Below are positions 1-8,718 of a stretch of DNA of 51,813 nucleotides, piece after piece. Made by a program: the position numbers and the translations under genes. The notes beneath the pieces are model-generated. The model saw nothing but the letters and a program-made list of their open reading frames with translations, did no database searches and was not told where the DNA came from. This DNA is from Bacteroidota bacterium (GTDB taxonomy: Bacteria > Bacteroidota > Bacteroidia > Bacteroidales > BM520). Location: NCBI GenBank assembly GCA_002748065.1, contig PDRJ01000038.1, forward strand, positions 1-51,813, read 5' to 3'. The stretch's first letter is position 1, and each line of letters opens with the position of its first letter.

Positions 1-11
1 TACATCAGCTC

Positions 12-130
12 CGGAGGAGCGGCAACCTTCTAACAGGAACGGCAACCTACCACCATAGAACCCCGGAGGGGTGACACCTTTGTAATAGCGATGCCCCCCT
101 CCTCCCTCCAAAGCCCCATAGGGGCGACAC
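12..130. repeat. REP-like short palindromes (3 units)
   Basis: Three short units share a G/C palindrome followed by a GGCAAC or GACAC tail. One is GCTCCGGAGGAGCGGCAACC near 10-29, the second is a CCCC-GGA-GGGG palindrome with TGACACC at 61-78, and the third is CCCCATAGGGG with CGACAC at 114-130. Palindromes of this style occur in many Bacteroidota intergenic regions. They lie next to a relic of an IS200-like (Y1 HUH) transposase, the class associated with REP elements. Whether they are mobilised by it is inference. Confidence 0.55.
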
Positions 131-145
131 TAAACAAAAAACGAT

Positions 146-328
146 AGGGCTAATACCTACACGCAATTATACTTGCAAATCGTATTTGCAGTAAAAAGCA
201 GAGAAAACCTCATTCATGAGCGTATCCGTAAAAAAGTAAAAAAGTACATCTGTGGTATGGTGAACAAGCGTAAACCGAAGCCCCTTGCCATCTACTGCAA
301 CCCGGATCACTTAGATCTCTTAACTAGC
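146..328 (+). pseudogene. IS200/IS605-like (Y1 HUH) transposase remnant
   Basis: An open frame with no ATG reads (R)ANTYTQLYLQIVFAVK, then a basic stretch ending AIYCNPDHLDLL. This matches the N-terminal third of IS200-like transposases, which usually begin MANTYTQ and carry an HUH motif after the PDH. The expected ATG is AGG at 146-148, the second histidine of HUH is replaced by aspartate (HLD), and the catalytic tyrosine half is absent because the frame runs into the dispersed repeat at about 327. It is therefore a dead fragment. Family assignment rests on my recognition of the N-terminal and HUH signatures. Confidence 0.7.
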
Positions 329-501
329 GTACGTCTATAAAGTCCGACTTCTTTGTAATGCTTCTCTTCCAAAAGGTTATTTCGGCATTGCTCAATACAT
401 CGCATTTACCTCAGTAAACTCACCTATTTCAGCCTTCGCAAGCCTCGAATTCGAACGTTCTATACAGCCGCTGCTCAAAACGCGGACTTTATAGACGGAC
501 G
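327..501 (+). repeat. Dispersed repeat, copy 1, with inverted ends
   Basis: Begins with CGTCTATAAAGTCCGAC (332-348) and continues through blocks (TTATTTCGGC, CAGCCTTCGCAAGCCTCGAA) that recur at 10209-10369 and 18659-18757. The far end, 480-501, is an inverted version of the same terminus (GGACTTTATAGACGGACGC), so this copy has near-perfect terminal inverted repeats about 20 bases long or is two opposed copies. The inverted terminus begins 5 bases after the stop codon of the minus-strand GH13 gene, oriented like that gene. It has no credible coding frame. Its nature (MITE, or transcribed 3' module) is unknown. Confidence 0.75.
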
Positions 502-505
502 CTAC

Positions 506-1924
506 CTAACGATGATAGATCCGATACTCCCAGGCACCTAAAGTCAGCTTCTCCCGATCCGAGAGGTTCAACGTCTCCTCCGTAGGAAAGACCTTATAGG
601 TGCCAGGGAGGGAAGAGCCGGAAATCTCATACGCACCGGGTTCATCCGACAGGTTGAAAAGGGCCACCACCTTATGCGCCTCCTTTTCCCGTACAAAGGC
701 ATAGATATTCCCTTGATCCGACGAGGCAAGGCGGGTAAAAGAGCCTCCAAAATCCCCATTCCACAAAGCCTTATTTTCATGCTTTAAATGGAAAAGCTTC
801 TTATAGAGGTCGGCAAAAGGATGACTTTTCCACGCCACCTCATCTTTTTCAAAAAACTCCAACCGCTTATCCAATCCGGCCTCCTGTCCGGTGTAAACCA
901 GAGGCATCCCGGGAACAGTAACAGAAAGGGCAGCCAACGCGTAAGAAGCATCTCCCATCCGCTCCCAAACAGTTCCATTCCAAGAGTTCTCATCATGGTT
1001 GGAGGTAAAACTCATTTTATAGCCCCCCTGCGGATGGCGTTCCGACTGACGGTCAAAATAGGCCTGAAGTGTATCGGCATCAATCTCCCCTTTAGCCAAC
1101 AAGTTCATCAGGTGATGAAGCTCCCATGCATATTCCATATCAAAGGCATCCACCAGGAGAGCGGCCTCTTCAGCCTCCGCAAGCATAAATACCGGCTTGA
1201 TGGCATCCAACGCCTTACGCGCCTTATCCCAAAACTCCACCGGCACCATTCCTGCCACATCGCAACGATAACCATCCATATCAAACTCCTTCACCCAATA
1301 GACCAAGGCATCAATCATCGCCTCATGAAGGCCGGGATTCCCATCATAATTCAGGTCGGCCACATCGGTCCAGTCGAAAGGCGACACAATGGCTCCCGAC
1401 TCATCCTTGCGATACCACTCCGGATGAGCTTCAACCCATGGATTATCCCATCCGGTATGGTTTGCTACCCAGTCGAGAATAACTTTCATTCCCAAATCGT
1501 GGGCGGTCTTCACCAGCACCCTCAGATCCTCCTCGGAACCAAATTCCGGATTAATGGCCTTATAATCCTGCACAGAGTAGTAACTCCCCAAGGATCCCTT
1601 TCTAAGCTTTTTACTAATGGGATGAATAGGCATCAACCACAAGATATCCACCCCCATCTCCTTAAGGCGAAGAATGTGAGGGGTAAAAGCGGCAAAAGTT
1701 CCTTCCGGCGTATATTGCCGAATATTCACCTCATAAATGGTGGCATTTTTCGACCATTCGGGGTGAGACAGAGAGGTTCTAAGAGGCAGTTCCGACCCAT
1801 CAGGTACTCCCTTCTCACCCTTGTTAGGGGTGTTACAAGAGAACAGAAACAGCGACGCGATCACAACAGCGAAAACAGCAGCAATGAGAGAGGGGGTAAG
1901 GTTTTGAAAAATACGATTCATCAT
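506..1924 (-). CDS. GH13 alpha-amylase family lipoprotein
   Basis: A 472-residue glycoside hydrolase family 13 enzyme acting on alpha-glucans or short maltodextrins. A hydrophobic signal ends in a lipobox with Cys30, so it is probably lipid-anchored in the periplasm or outer membrane. The TIM-barrel core follows from about residue 60, with the four conserved regions: DWVANH (151-156), DGYRCD with the nucleophile Asp222, the acid/base Glu250 in MLAE, and SNHDEN with Asp311. A short beta C-terminal domain ends the chain. Either of two adjacent ATGs (1924 or 1921) could start it. A TAnnTTTG box lies upstream at 1976-1983. No susC/susD partners are nearby, so it appears monocistronic. Exact substrate is unknown. 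Confidence 0.88.
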   Translation of the reverse strand: MMNRIFQNLTPSLIAAVFAVVIASLFLFSCNTPNKGEKGVPDGSELPLRTSLSHPEWSKNATIYEVNIRQYTPEGTFAAFTPHILRLKEMGVDILWLMPIHPISKKLRKGSLGSYYSVQDYKAINPEFGSEEDLRVLVKTAHDLGMKVILDWVANHTGWDNPWVEAHPEWYRKDESGAIVSPFDWTDVADLNYDGNPGLHEAMIDALVYWVKEFDMDGYRCDVAGMVPVEFWDKARKALDAIKPVFMLAEAEEAALLVDAFDMEYAWELHHLMNLLAKGEIDADTLQAYFDRQSERHPQGGYKMSFTSNHDENSWNGTVWERMGDASYALAALSVTVPGMPLVYTGQEAGLDKRLEFFEKDEVAWKSHPFADLYKKLFHLKHENKALWNGDFGGSFTRLASSDQGNIYAFVREKEAHKVVALFNLSDEPGAYEISGSSLPGTYKVFPTEETLNLSDREKLTLGAWEYRIYHR

Positions 1925-1975
1925 AATAACAATTAGTTCACTTATATTACAGTGCTTTTACAGACGCACCGACAA

Positions 1976-1983
1976 CAAAGATA
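1976..1983 (-). promoter_or_regulatory. Promoter -7 box for GH13 gene
   Basis: TATCTTTG on the minus strand matches the Bacteroidota -7 consensus TAnnTTTG, 52 bases before the ATG at 1924. A clear -33 TTTG is not obvious. Confidence 0.55.
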
Positions 1984-2016
1984 ACCTATTCTTGTTAAAG
2001 ATACCGTGCATAGTCA

Positions 2017-2024
2017 TAATTTTG
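2017..2024 (+). promoter_or_regulatory. Promoter -7 box for znuA operon
   Basis: TAATTTTG fits TAnnTTTG, with a TTG at 1992-1994 about 22 bases upstream as a weak -33. It implies a leader of about 15 bases and supports translation from the ATG at 2046 rather than from the upstream in-frame TTG at 1992. Confidence 0.5.
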
Positions 2025-2045
2025 TGCTACCAAACCGGTTCAACC

Positions 2046-2909
2046 ATGAGAGAAATTTATCCCATCCTTATCTTTCTTCTTACTTTTGTGGGGATCAGTT
2101 CCTGCCATTTCTCTGCGGAACCCCCATCACAAAACCGGCCCGTATTATCCACCACCGTACGGCCTGTAGCATTCTTTATGGAGAAAATTGCAGGCGAAGA
2201 TTTTCAGATAAATGTCATGGTACCTGACGGAATGGCTCCAGTCGCTTATGAGCCCAACGCCCAAGAGTTGGTCGCCCTCGAAAACTCCACCCTCTATTTC
2301 TCCCTCCATGCACTAAGCTTTGAACGCACAATGCTTCCTAAGATCGCCAAAGACCACCCCCAAATGGAACTGGTAAACCTGACCGAAGGGATTGAGATGA
2401 TTCGTGAAGAGGAAGCACACGACCATCACCACGGAGTGGATCCCCACGTATGGATGTCACCCAAACAGGCCTACACCCTGGCAAAAAATATTCATACAGC
2501 CTTAGTAAAGAAGTTTCCGGAGAAAGAAGCAATGCTGACACAAAACTTCCAACAGTTGAACCGGGAAATCGAAGCGATGGATCATTATCTCACACAATCC
2601 CTTCAAAAACAGCTGCAACGATCATTCATGATCTATCATCCGGCACTATCCTACCTCGCCAGAGATTATGGTTTGGAACAGATCTCCATTGAGATAGAAG
2701 GCAAAGAGCCCTCTCCCAACTATTTACAAAAGGTCATTCGCTTAGCCAAGGAGAAAAATATGGACAAGCTCTTTATTCAACGACAATTTGACCGTAACTT
2801 TGCGCACATTGTAGCCAAAGAGACCGGGGCAAGAGTAATTATTTTCGACCCTCTCTCTGGAGATTGGAAAAAGGCCATCCAATTGGTCACCGATGAATTA
2901 AGGCAATAG
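2046..2909 (+). CDS. znuA: Zinc/manganese ABC transporter substrate-binding lipoprotein
   Basis: A 287-residue periplasmic metal-binding protein of the cluster A-I (ZnuA/TroA) family, delivering Zn2+ or Mn2+ to the permease encoded downstream. The N-terminus MREIYPILIF is followed by a lipobox with Cys20. A His-rich loop (HDHHHGVDPHVW) after about residue 118 is typical of zinc binders, and the C-terminal half contains the metal-site histidine in IYHPALSYL and the EIEGKEPSP motif. The ATPase gene starts 2 bases after its stop, so it heads a three-gene operon. An in-frame TTG at 1992 was not chosen because the predicted -7 box lies between it and the ATG. Zinc is favoured over manganese on the His-rich loop alone. 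Confidence 0.87.
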   Translation: MREIYPILIFLLTFVGISSCHFSAEPPSQNRPVLSTTVRPVAFFMEKIAGEDFQINVMVPDGMAPVAYEPNAQELVALENSTLYFSLHALSFERTMLPKIAKDHPQMELVNLTEGIEMIREEEAHDHHHGVDPHVWMSPKQAYTLAKNIHTALVKKFPEKEAMLTQNFQQLNREIEAMDHYLTQSLQKQLQRSFMIYHPALSYLARDYGLEQISIEIEGKEPSPNYLQKVIRLAKEKNMDKLFIQRQFDRNFAHIVAKETGARVIIFDPLSGDWKKAIQLVTDELRQ

Positions 2910-2911
2910 CC

Positions 2912-3673
2912 ATGCTTCTAACGCTGAAAAATATTTCCGTAGGATACGAACGTCAAGCGGTACTTAAAAACATCTCCCTCACCGTGAATCGTGGAGACTT
3001 CATAGGGATTATCGGGCCCAATGGCGGAGGAAAAACTACGCTTCTAAAGCTGATCCTCGGACTACTCAAACCTTGGCAAGGCAAAATCATTATGGACAGC
3101 CACATGACCCTTGCCAAAGAGAAGGCCATTGGGTATCTTCCCCAATACAACAACTTTGACCGACAATTTCCCATCACCGTAAAGGATATTGTATTATCGG
3201 GATTCATCACCCCTAAGAAGATCTTTCGTCGCTACACGCCACAAGAGAGGGCACGGGTAGACACCCTACTTCAGGAGATGGGAATTTATACCCTAAGAGA
3301 TAAAGCCCCTTCGGAGCTCAGTGGAGGAGAACTACAGCGAACCCTGCTATGCAGATCCCTAGCATCGAACCCGGAGATGCTCATCCTGGATGAACCCAAC
3401 ACCTATGTGGACAACCAGTTTGAGCATGAGCTCTACGAGAAACTCCGTAGCCTCAATCAGGCGGGAAAAACCATTCTTCTGGTCACCCATGACATTGGAA
3501 CGGTGGCACACTATATCAAAACCATTGCGTGCGTAAACGAGACCTTACACCTCCATCCTTCCAACAAGATTACGGCACAGCAGTTGGCGGCATACAATTG
3601 TCCTTTACAAATCATCACCCACGGTGACATTCCACACACCGTGTTAAAAAGACATGACCATTTTCATGAGTAA
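2912..3673 (+). CDS. znuC: Metal ABC transporter ATP-binding protein
   Basis: A 253-residue cytoplasmic ATPase that powers the metal importer. Walker A is GPNGGGKTT at about residues 36-44, the ABC signature is LSGGELQR near 136-143, Walker B is MLILDEP near 156-162, and the switch histidine is in LLVTHD. It lies 2 bases after znuA and overlaps the permease gene by 20 bases, indicating translational coupling. Sequence and context fit ZnuC/MntB-type ATPases. Confidence 0.9.
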   Translation: MLLTLKNISVGYERQAVLKNISLTVNRGDFIGIIGPNGGGKTTLLKLILGLLKPWQGKIIMDSHMTLAKEKAIGYLPQYNNFDRQFPITVKDIVLSGFITPKKIFRRYTPQERARVDTLLQEMGIYTLRDKAPSELSGGELQRTLLCRSLASNPEMLILDEPNTYVDNQFEHELYEKLRSLNQAGKTILLVTHDIGTVAHYIKTIACVNETLHLHPSNKITAQQLAAYNCPLQIITHGDIPHTVLKRHDHFHE

Positions 3674-4493
3674 TCCACTAATGTACCATTTTTTCGTTAA
3701 GGCGATCATTGCAGCCATACTAAGCGGGTTCAGCAGTGGGCTCATTGGCTCATGGATTGTGGCAAAGCGAAAAGTCTTTGTAACGGGGGGGATCTCTCAC
3801 AGCTCCTTTGGCGGGATTGGATTGGGTTACTTCATGGGCTTCTCTCCTGTGGTGGGAGCGCTGCTCTTTGGGGTTCTATCAGCCCTGGGGATCGAATATA
3901 TCTCAGGAGGGAAAGTACGTGAGGATAGTGCTATCGGGATCTTCTGGTCCTTGGGCATGGCAGTGGGGATCCTGCTTATCTACCTCACTCCGGGATACGC
4001 CCCCAACCTCACGGGCTACCTTTTTGGAAGCATCCTCATCGTCTCCTCCGGCGACCTTTGGGCCCTGGGGATCACCAACGCACTTACAGGGCTATTTTTC
4101 CTTCTATTCTACAAAACCATTCTCTTCACCTCCTACGATCCGGCCTATGCATACACCCATAAAATCCCGGTGAAGCTCTTCAACTATCTCCTCATGGCTC
4201 TTACCGCCATCACCTTAGTACTCAACATACGCATTGCCGGGATTATCCTTGTGATCTCAATCCTCACCATACCGGCAACGATTGTCAACCTCTTTATCAA
4301 TGAGTTTCAAAAAATCATCCTTTACGGGATTCTCATAAGCATTGCAGGATCCCTTTCGGGACTCCTGCTAAGCTACCACTTTGGGCTCCCCTCCGGAGCT
4401 ACCATCGTATTTGTACTGATTACTTTTTTTGTGATTGCCCGCCTGATCAAAACACTCCTCAACAACAAGAAACGGAGGCTACCAATCGCCTAG
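3654..4493 (+). CDS. znuB: Metal ABC transporter permease
   Basis: A 279-residue inner-membrane permease of the ABC-3 family with seven to eight hydrophobic segments. The conserved ISHSSFGGIGLGYFMG block follows TM1-2, as in ZnuB/TroC proteins. It forms the channel of the importer with the ZnuC-like ATPase. The first ATG (3654) overlaps znuC by 20 bases; an ATG at 3666 is an alternative. The last 15 bases overlap the 3' end of convergent porQ, so no separate terminator lies between them. Confidence 0.88.
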   Translation: MTIFMSNPLMYHFFVKAIIAAILSGFSSGLIGSWIVAKRKVFVTGGISHSSFGGIGLGYFMGFSPVVGALLFGVLSALGIEYISGGKVREDSAIGIFWSLGMAVGILLIYLTPGYAPNLTGYLFGSILIVSSGDLWALGITNALTGLFFLLFYKTILFTSYDPAYAYTHKIPVKLFNYLLMALTAITLVLNIRIAGIILVISILTIPATIVNLFINEFQKIILYGILISIAGSLSGLLLSYHFGLPSGATIVFVLITFFVIARLIKTLLNNKKRRLPIA

Positions 4494-5516
4494 GTTAGTG
4501 CTAATGGTGATGTAATTTGGAGAGCCGGCACGATGAAAAGCCGAACGGGCATAGGAGAAACGAAACTTATGGATATTCAACCCCACACCCCATGAGAAAC
4601 CGATCATTCCTTTGGATTCATAGACCTTCATCTCTTGGCGACGTTGGTAGTTATAGCTCACTCTGAGGGATAAAAACTTGAATGGCAAGAGCTCCCCACC
4701 AATAACCACGTGGCGCAATGCCTCGTCACCAATTTTACCCAGGGTCGTCTTCTCATTCGCCTCTCCGGTAATGGGATCCACACGGTTAATGGGATCGTAG
4801 GGGTCAAAGTAGCGCATCTTCCAATACTCCAAGTGCGTAAAAACAATGGAGTAACGGAAAGGAAGGTGCTCCAACTTCTTACTCACGGCAGCCTGTATCT
4901 CAAAGGGGAGAGGACTGCGAGCCCCCTCATAGTTCTTTGCCAACTCAAGACCTGCATTTTTAACGATCAACGATGCCGTAAGACGCTTCTCTTCATTATG
5001 GTAGGTTCCAGCCACATCGACAGCCACACCATAAGAGCTATACTCTTCAAGCCCACTATAGATAAGTTTCAAGTTGGCTCCCAGGTTAAAAAGCGGGGTC
5101 AGTTGCCTTCCCCACCCCAAGGTAGCAGCCAACTCGGAGCCAGTGAACTCACCTTCGCGAAAACCAGCCACATTCGCATATTCAAATCGCCCATAATCAA
5201 TATATTGCATCGTCATTGCAAAGGATCCCAACTTCTCAAAATTACGAGAATAGCTAGCAAAACCGTAGTTAATATCCGAAAAATAATCAACAAAACTAAG
5301 GGCCAACTCCCCACTATACTCCGGGGTCAACAGAGAGGGGTTTGCCACAGCAAGCCCCAGGTCCTGATCCTGAATGGCCACAAAATTACTTCCCAATGCT
5401 GCCAACCGAGAGGAGTTGCTCAAATTCAGAAAACTATATGTACCTTTTCCTCCAATCTGCGCCTGAGCCACAAACAAGCCCAGCAGCAGCCCTGTCAATA
5501 CGATTATCTTTTTCAC
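4479..5516 (-). CDS. porQ: Type IX secretion system protein PorQ
   Basis: A 345-residue outer-membrane beta-barrel-like protein with a signal peptide ending AQA, followed by QIGGKGTYSFLNLSNSSRLA, a hallmark of PorQ. PorQ belongs to the PorV/FadL-like group and works in T9SS, associating with PorU/PorV/PorZ in surface attachment of cargo in Porphyromonas gingivalis. Repeating aromatic beta strands continue to the C-terminal ITISTNLGDW. It is apparently alone here; other por genes are not in the window. A T9SS-sorted protein at 40165-41436 is a probable client of the same system. Confidence 0.88.
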   Translation of the reverse strand: MKKIIVLTGLLLGLFVAQAQIGGKGTYSFLNLSNSSRLAALGSNFVAIQDQDLGLAVANPSLLTPEYSGELALSFVDYFSDINYGFASYSRNFEKLGSFAMTMQYIDYGRFEYANVAGFREGEFTGSELAATLGWGRQLTPLFNLGANLKLIYSGLEEYSSYGVAVDVAGTYHNEEKRLTASLIVKNAGLELAKNYEGARSPLPFEIQAAVSKKLEHLPFRYSIVFTHLEYWKMRYFDPYDPINRVDPITGEANEKTTLGKIGDEALRHVVIGGELLPFKFLSLRVSYNYQRRQEMKVYESKGMIGFSWGVGLNIHKFRFSYARSAFHRAGSPNYITISTNLGDW

Positions 5517-5639
5517 CTATTCCATTTTATTATTAGATCGTAAAAGTACGGTAAAATCCGCATCTATGAAAACAAACGCAAACCTGCTCATATTATTATT
5601 TTTTATGTGTAATCGCCCCATATTCCCCGGGAATCTAAC

Positions 5640-5647
5640 TACATTTG
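5640..5647 (+). promoter_or_regulatory. Promoter -7 box for TonB-dependent receptor
   Basis: TACATTTG matches TAnnTTTG, 19 bases before the ATG at 5667, giving a very short leader. No good -33 TTTG is visible. Confidence 0.5.
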
Positions 5648-5666
5648 CACACATTTTTCTCAAACG

Positions 5667-8084
5667 ATGAAACGATATTGGTGGTTGATTCTTTTTTTAA
5701 GCCTCTTGCCAACCCTCGTGGCGTGGTCACAGAGGGTTTCTGTGCTGGATGAAACCTCCGGTCATCCGCTAAAGGACGTGGCGGTCTTCTCGTACGAGAC
5801 AACCTTCTCCTCGCTAACGGACTATACCGGCACCGTAGATCTCACAGATTATAAAGGAGAAGTGCTCACCTTCCAACATACGGGATATTACCCCCAGAGG
5901 CTAAGTATCGCACAAATTAAAGCCGGGAAGTACACCGTATTGCTTACCCCCCGGGTCATTCGACTGGATCCCTTCATCATCTCAGCTAACAAATGGGAGC
6001 AACCGGCAGAGGAGGTTCCTGCCAAAATTACCACCATTGACAGAGCACAGATCCGACGTTACAACCCACAAACGGCCGCCGATCTGCTAGGACAAAGCCA
6101 GGAGGTCTTTATTCAGAAAAGCCAACTGGGAGGAGGAAGCCCTATGATCAGAGGATTTAGTACCAACACGGTACTTTTGGTCTTCGATGGGATTCGCCTG
6201 AACAACGCCATCTATCGCACGGGAAATGTACAAAATGCCATTAATATCGACCCGTTCGTTTTAGAAGGAGCTGAGATCATCTTCGGCCCGGGCTCGGTCA
6301 TCTACGGCTCTGATGCACTGGGAGGAGTAATGGATTTTCATATCTTGCCCCCCTCCTACGATACCACAAAGCAAGCCACCCTCTCGGGGAATGCACTGAT
6401 GCGCTACCACTCGGCCAACAATGAAAAAACGGCTCATGCCGATGTCTCCATTACCGGAAAAACCATCCATAGCTATACCAGCATCTCCTTCTCCGACTTT
6501 GACCACCTCCAAATGGGATTCAAAGGAAACCATAACGATCAATACCTCCGAAGATGGTATGTACAACAGGTTGATGGAAAGGACAGTATTTTCACCAACG
6601 AAGATCCCAACACACAGATAGAGAGTGCTTACAAGCAGTATCATATTACGCAGAAATTGCATTGGAAACCCGTAAAGGAGGCAGAGTTCTCCTACCTCTT
6701 CTACTATTCCGGCACTTCCAACCTCCCCCGCTATGATCAGCTAAGGGTCATAAAAAAGGGAAAACCCAAATTTGCCACATGGTATTATGGGCCACAAAAC
6801 CTAATGATCAATGCCCTCACAGCAAAACTCTCCAAGCCCATGATCGCCTATAACAGGGCAAAAATCACGGCTTCCATACAACAATACAAAGAGAGCAGGC
6901 ACTACCGCAAGTTCAACGAAAGGCATGAGCTCTCCCAAAAGGAGCGCGTAGGGATTTTCACCCTCAATATGGACTTTGAGAAAACGTTAACCCAAAACAC
7001 AGAGGCAATTTATGGCGCAGAGGCGCTCTACAACCACCTCCAAAGCACGGCTTCCCAGACCGCACTCAACGGTACACCCTCACAGGGATTTGTCCCTCCA
7101 CGCTACCCCGATGGAGCTAACCACTGGTCCTCAGCAGCGCTCTACACAGCCCTAAAACACAAACACAAAAACGTCATCTTTAACGTGGGGATTCGCTACA
7201 GCTATATAGTCCTTCACTCCACCTTTAAAGATCCCTTCTACCAGGAAACATTTGGTTACCGGGAGTTGAGAAATAACAATGGTGCCTTTAACGGCAGCTT
7301 AGGCATCACATGGAAAGCCTGCAAAAACACAATCTTATATGGGAGTGCCTCCAGCGGTTTCCATGCGCCCAACTGGGACGGTTTGGCCAAGGTCTTCACC
7401 CCCAAAAAGGGAGTGGTCATCGTACCCAATAATCAGCTTAAACCCGAATATGCCTACAATGGTGAGACGGGCATTACACAACATCTATTCAACCAAAAGG
7501 CGACGCTGGAGGCCAACCTCTACTACACCTACCTTGACAAAGCCATCGTACAACGAGCCTTCTCCCTCAATGGAGAATCTCAACTGGTTCTCCACGGCGA
7601 TACCAACCGCATTGAAGCATTTGTCAACACCGGGTATGCTCACCTCTATGGCTTCAACATTAGCTTACAAGCAGACATCACCCCATACCTCGGCATAAAG
7701 AGCCGCCTCTCCTACACGTACGGACGTGATGCTGAACATCTTCCGCTACGCCATGTGCCGCCCCTATTTGGAGGCACACACCTCATTTTTCGTCATAAAA
7801 AACTATCCACTAGCCTCTATGCGGTCTACAATGGAGCCATAAAAGCAGCAAATCTAGCACCCAGTGAACAGGGAAAAGATCACATGTATGCATTGGACCA
7901 AGCGGGAAACCTCTGGGCCCCCTCTTGGTATACCCTCAACCTCAATGTCCAGTGGAATCCATCAGAACGGTTCTCCCTATCAGGAACAGTTGAAAATATC
8001 CTGGATGCCCGATACCGTCCCTACGGAAGTGGAATCTGTGCAGCAGGACGCTCGGCATCCGTGAGCATACAGCTTCACTTCTAA
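5667..8084 (+). CDS. TonB-dependent receptor, haem-receptor type
   Basis: An 805-residue outer-membrane active transporter. A signal peptide (cleavage after VAWSQ, about residue 22) is followed by a carboxypeptidase-like regulatory domain (about 24-95), a plug domain with GGGSPMIRGFSTN and LLVFDGIRLNNA (about 155-180), and a 22-strand barrel ending in SVSIQLHF. The plug motif and the SGFHAPN segment resemble haem/haemoglobin receptors such as HmuR, where FRAP and NPNL boxes occur, but the match is incomplete. It lies downstream of zinc transporter genes and porQ, so a metal ligand such as zinc is another possibility. No SusD follows, so a glycan receptor is unlikely. Its 3' end overlaps the convergent neighbour by 4 bases. 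Confidence 0.85.
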   Translation: MKRYWWLILFLSLLPTLVAWSQRVSVLDETSGHPLKDVAVFSYETTFSSLTDYTGTVDLTDYKGEVLTFQHTGYYPQRLSIAQIKAGKYTVLLTPRVIRLDPFIISANKWEQPAEEVPAKITTIDRAQIRRYNPQTAADLLGQSQEVFIQKSQLGGGSPMIRGFSTNTVLLVFDGIRLNNAIYRTGNVQNAINIDPFVLEGAEIIFGPGSVIYGSDALGGVMDFHILPPSYDTTKQATLSGNALMRYHSANNEKTAHADVSITGKTIHSYTSISFSDFDHLQMGFKGNHNDQYLRRWYVQQVDGKDSIFTNEDPNTQIESAYKQYHITQKLHWKPVKEAEFSYLFYYSGTSNLPRYDQLRVIKKGKPKFATWYYGPQNLMINALTAKLSKPMIAYNRAKITASIQQYKESRHYRKFNERHELSQKERVGIFTLNMDFEKTLTQNTEAIYGAEALYNHLQSTASQTALNGTPSQGFVPPRYPDGANHWSSAALYTALKHKHKNVIFNVGIRYSYIVLHSTFKDPFYQETFGYRELRNNNGAFNGSLGITWKACKNTILYGSASSGFHAPNWDGLAKVFTPKKGVVIVPNNQLKPEYAYNGETGITQHLFNQKATLEANLYYTYLDKAIVQRAFSLNGESQLVLHGDTNRIEAFVNTGYAHLYGFNISLQADITPYLGIKSRLSYTYGRDAEHLPLRHVPPLFGGTHLIFRHKKLSTSLYAVYNGAIKAANLAPSEQGKDHMYALDQAGNLWAPSWYTLNLNVQWNPSERFSLSGTVENILDARYRPYGSGICAAGRSASVSIQLHF

Positions 8085-8608
8085 CGGCTTCTCTCCCCCT
8101 TAAAATGATCCTCCTTATCTTCAAATAATACGTTGAAGGTGGTCAAACTGCCGTAAATACGGGTAATATACTGTTGAAGGTTCACCTTCTCCTCTTCACT
8201 TAATTTACTGGCATTAATCCGCTGTTCCATAACCCTTAGACGATCACGAACCATCACTATTTTATGAAAAAATGTCTCGATGGGGATCTCCTTGTGTTGC
8301 AAATTCTCATCGCCCGGCTTGAGGATGAGTTGGCCATTGACCCATTTCTTTCCAATGGTAGTGACAGGGTGAAAATCAGAGTGATCCCGAACAATCTTGC
8401 GGATCAGCTTCTCCATTCCGGCAAAACTAACCAAATCGGACTCCTCACTCACAAAATCCACCACCTCCAGGCCGGGGTCATCCTTCATGATCTCCTTGGT
8501 TCCGTACTCGATAAAGGTAATGTCATACGCATCACTCCAAGCCTGCACCACCACACCCAATTTATAGTCGGTGTGTTTTACACGGCTACCTATTCCTAGT
8601 GTCAACAT
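8081..8608 (-). CDS. Conserved hypothetical protein, SH3-like N-terminus
   Basis: A 175-residue soluble protein I do not recognise by name. The first 45 residues (GSRVKHTDYKLGVVVQAW and YGTKEIMKDD) look like a small SH3/KOW-like barrel, as found at the start of CarD- or DUF3553-type proteins. The C-terminal half is helical and charged. There is no signal peptide or membrane segment. It diverges from the aminotransferase gene, and a -7 box sits at 8662-8669. Confidence 0.7.
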   Translation of the reverse strand: MLTLGIGSRVKHTDYKLGVVVQAWSDAYDITFIEYGTKEIMKDDPGLEVVDFVSEESDLVSFAGMEKLIRKIVRDHSDFHPVTTIGKKWVNGQLILKPGDENLQHKEIPIETFFHKIVMVRDRLRVMEQRINASKLSEEEKVNLQQYITRIYGSLTTFNVLFEDKEDHFKGERSR

Positions 8609-8661
8609 AGCATCTATTTTAATGAGGGATATCCTAACAATCCCTATCCATAATCACCCCA

Positions 8662-8669
8662 CAAAGGTA
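8662..8669 (-). promoter_or_regulatory. Promoter -7 box, hypothetical gene
   Basis: TACCTTTG on the minus strand, 54 bases before the ATG at 8608. It forms a divergent pair with the plus-strand box at 8692-8699. Confidence 0.55.
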
Positions 8670-8691
8670 ACAGATTCTAGGCAAAAGTGAT

Positions 8692-8699
8692 TAGCTTTG
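8692..8699 (+). promoter_or_regulatory. Promoter -7 box, aminotransferase gene
   Basis: TAGCTTTG on the plus strand, 19 bases before the ATG at 8719, back to back with the box serving the minus-strand neighbour. Confidence 0.5.
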
Positions 8700-8718
8700 C
8701 AACGTTAATCTTCGACCT

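Noticed and set aside
788..1936. Long open frame (382 codons) on the plus strand across the GH13 gene
   Set aside because: It is antisense to a gene with all GH13 motifs and has no recognisable protein features.
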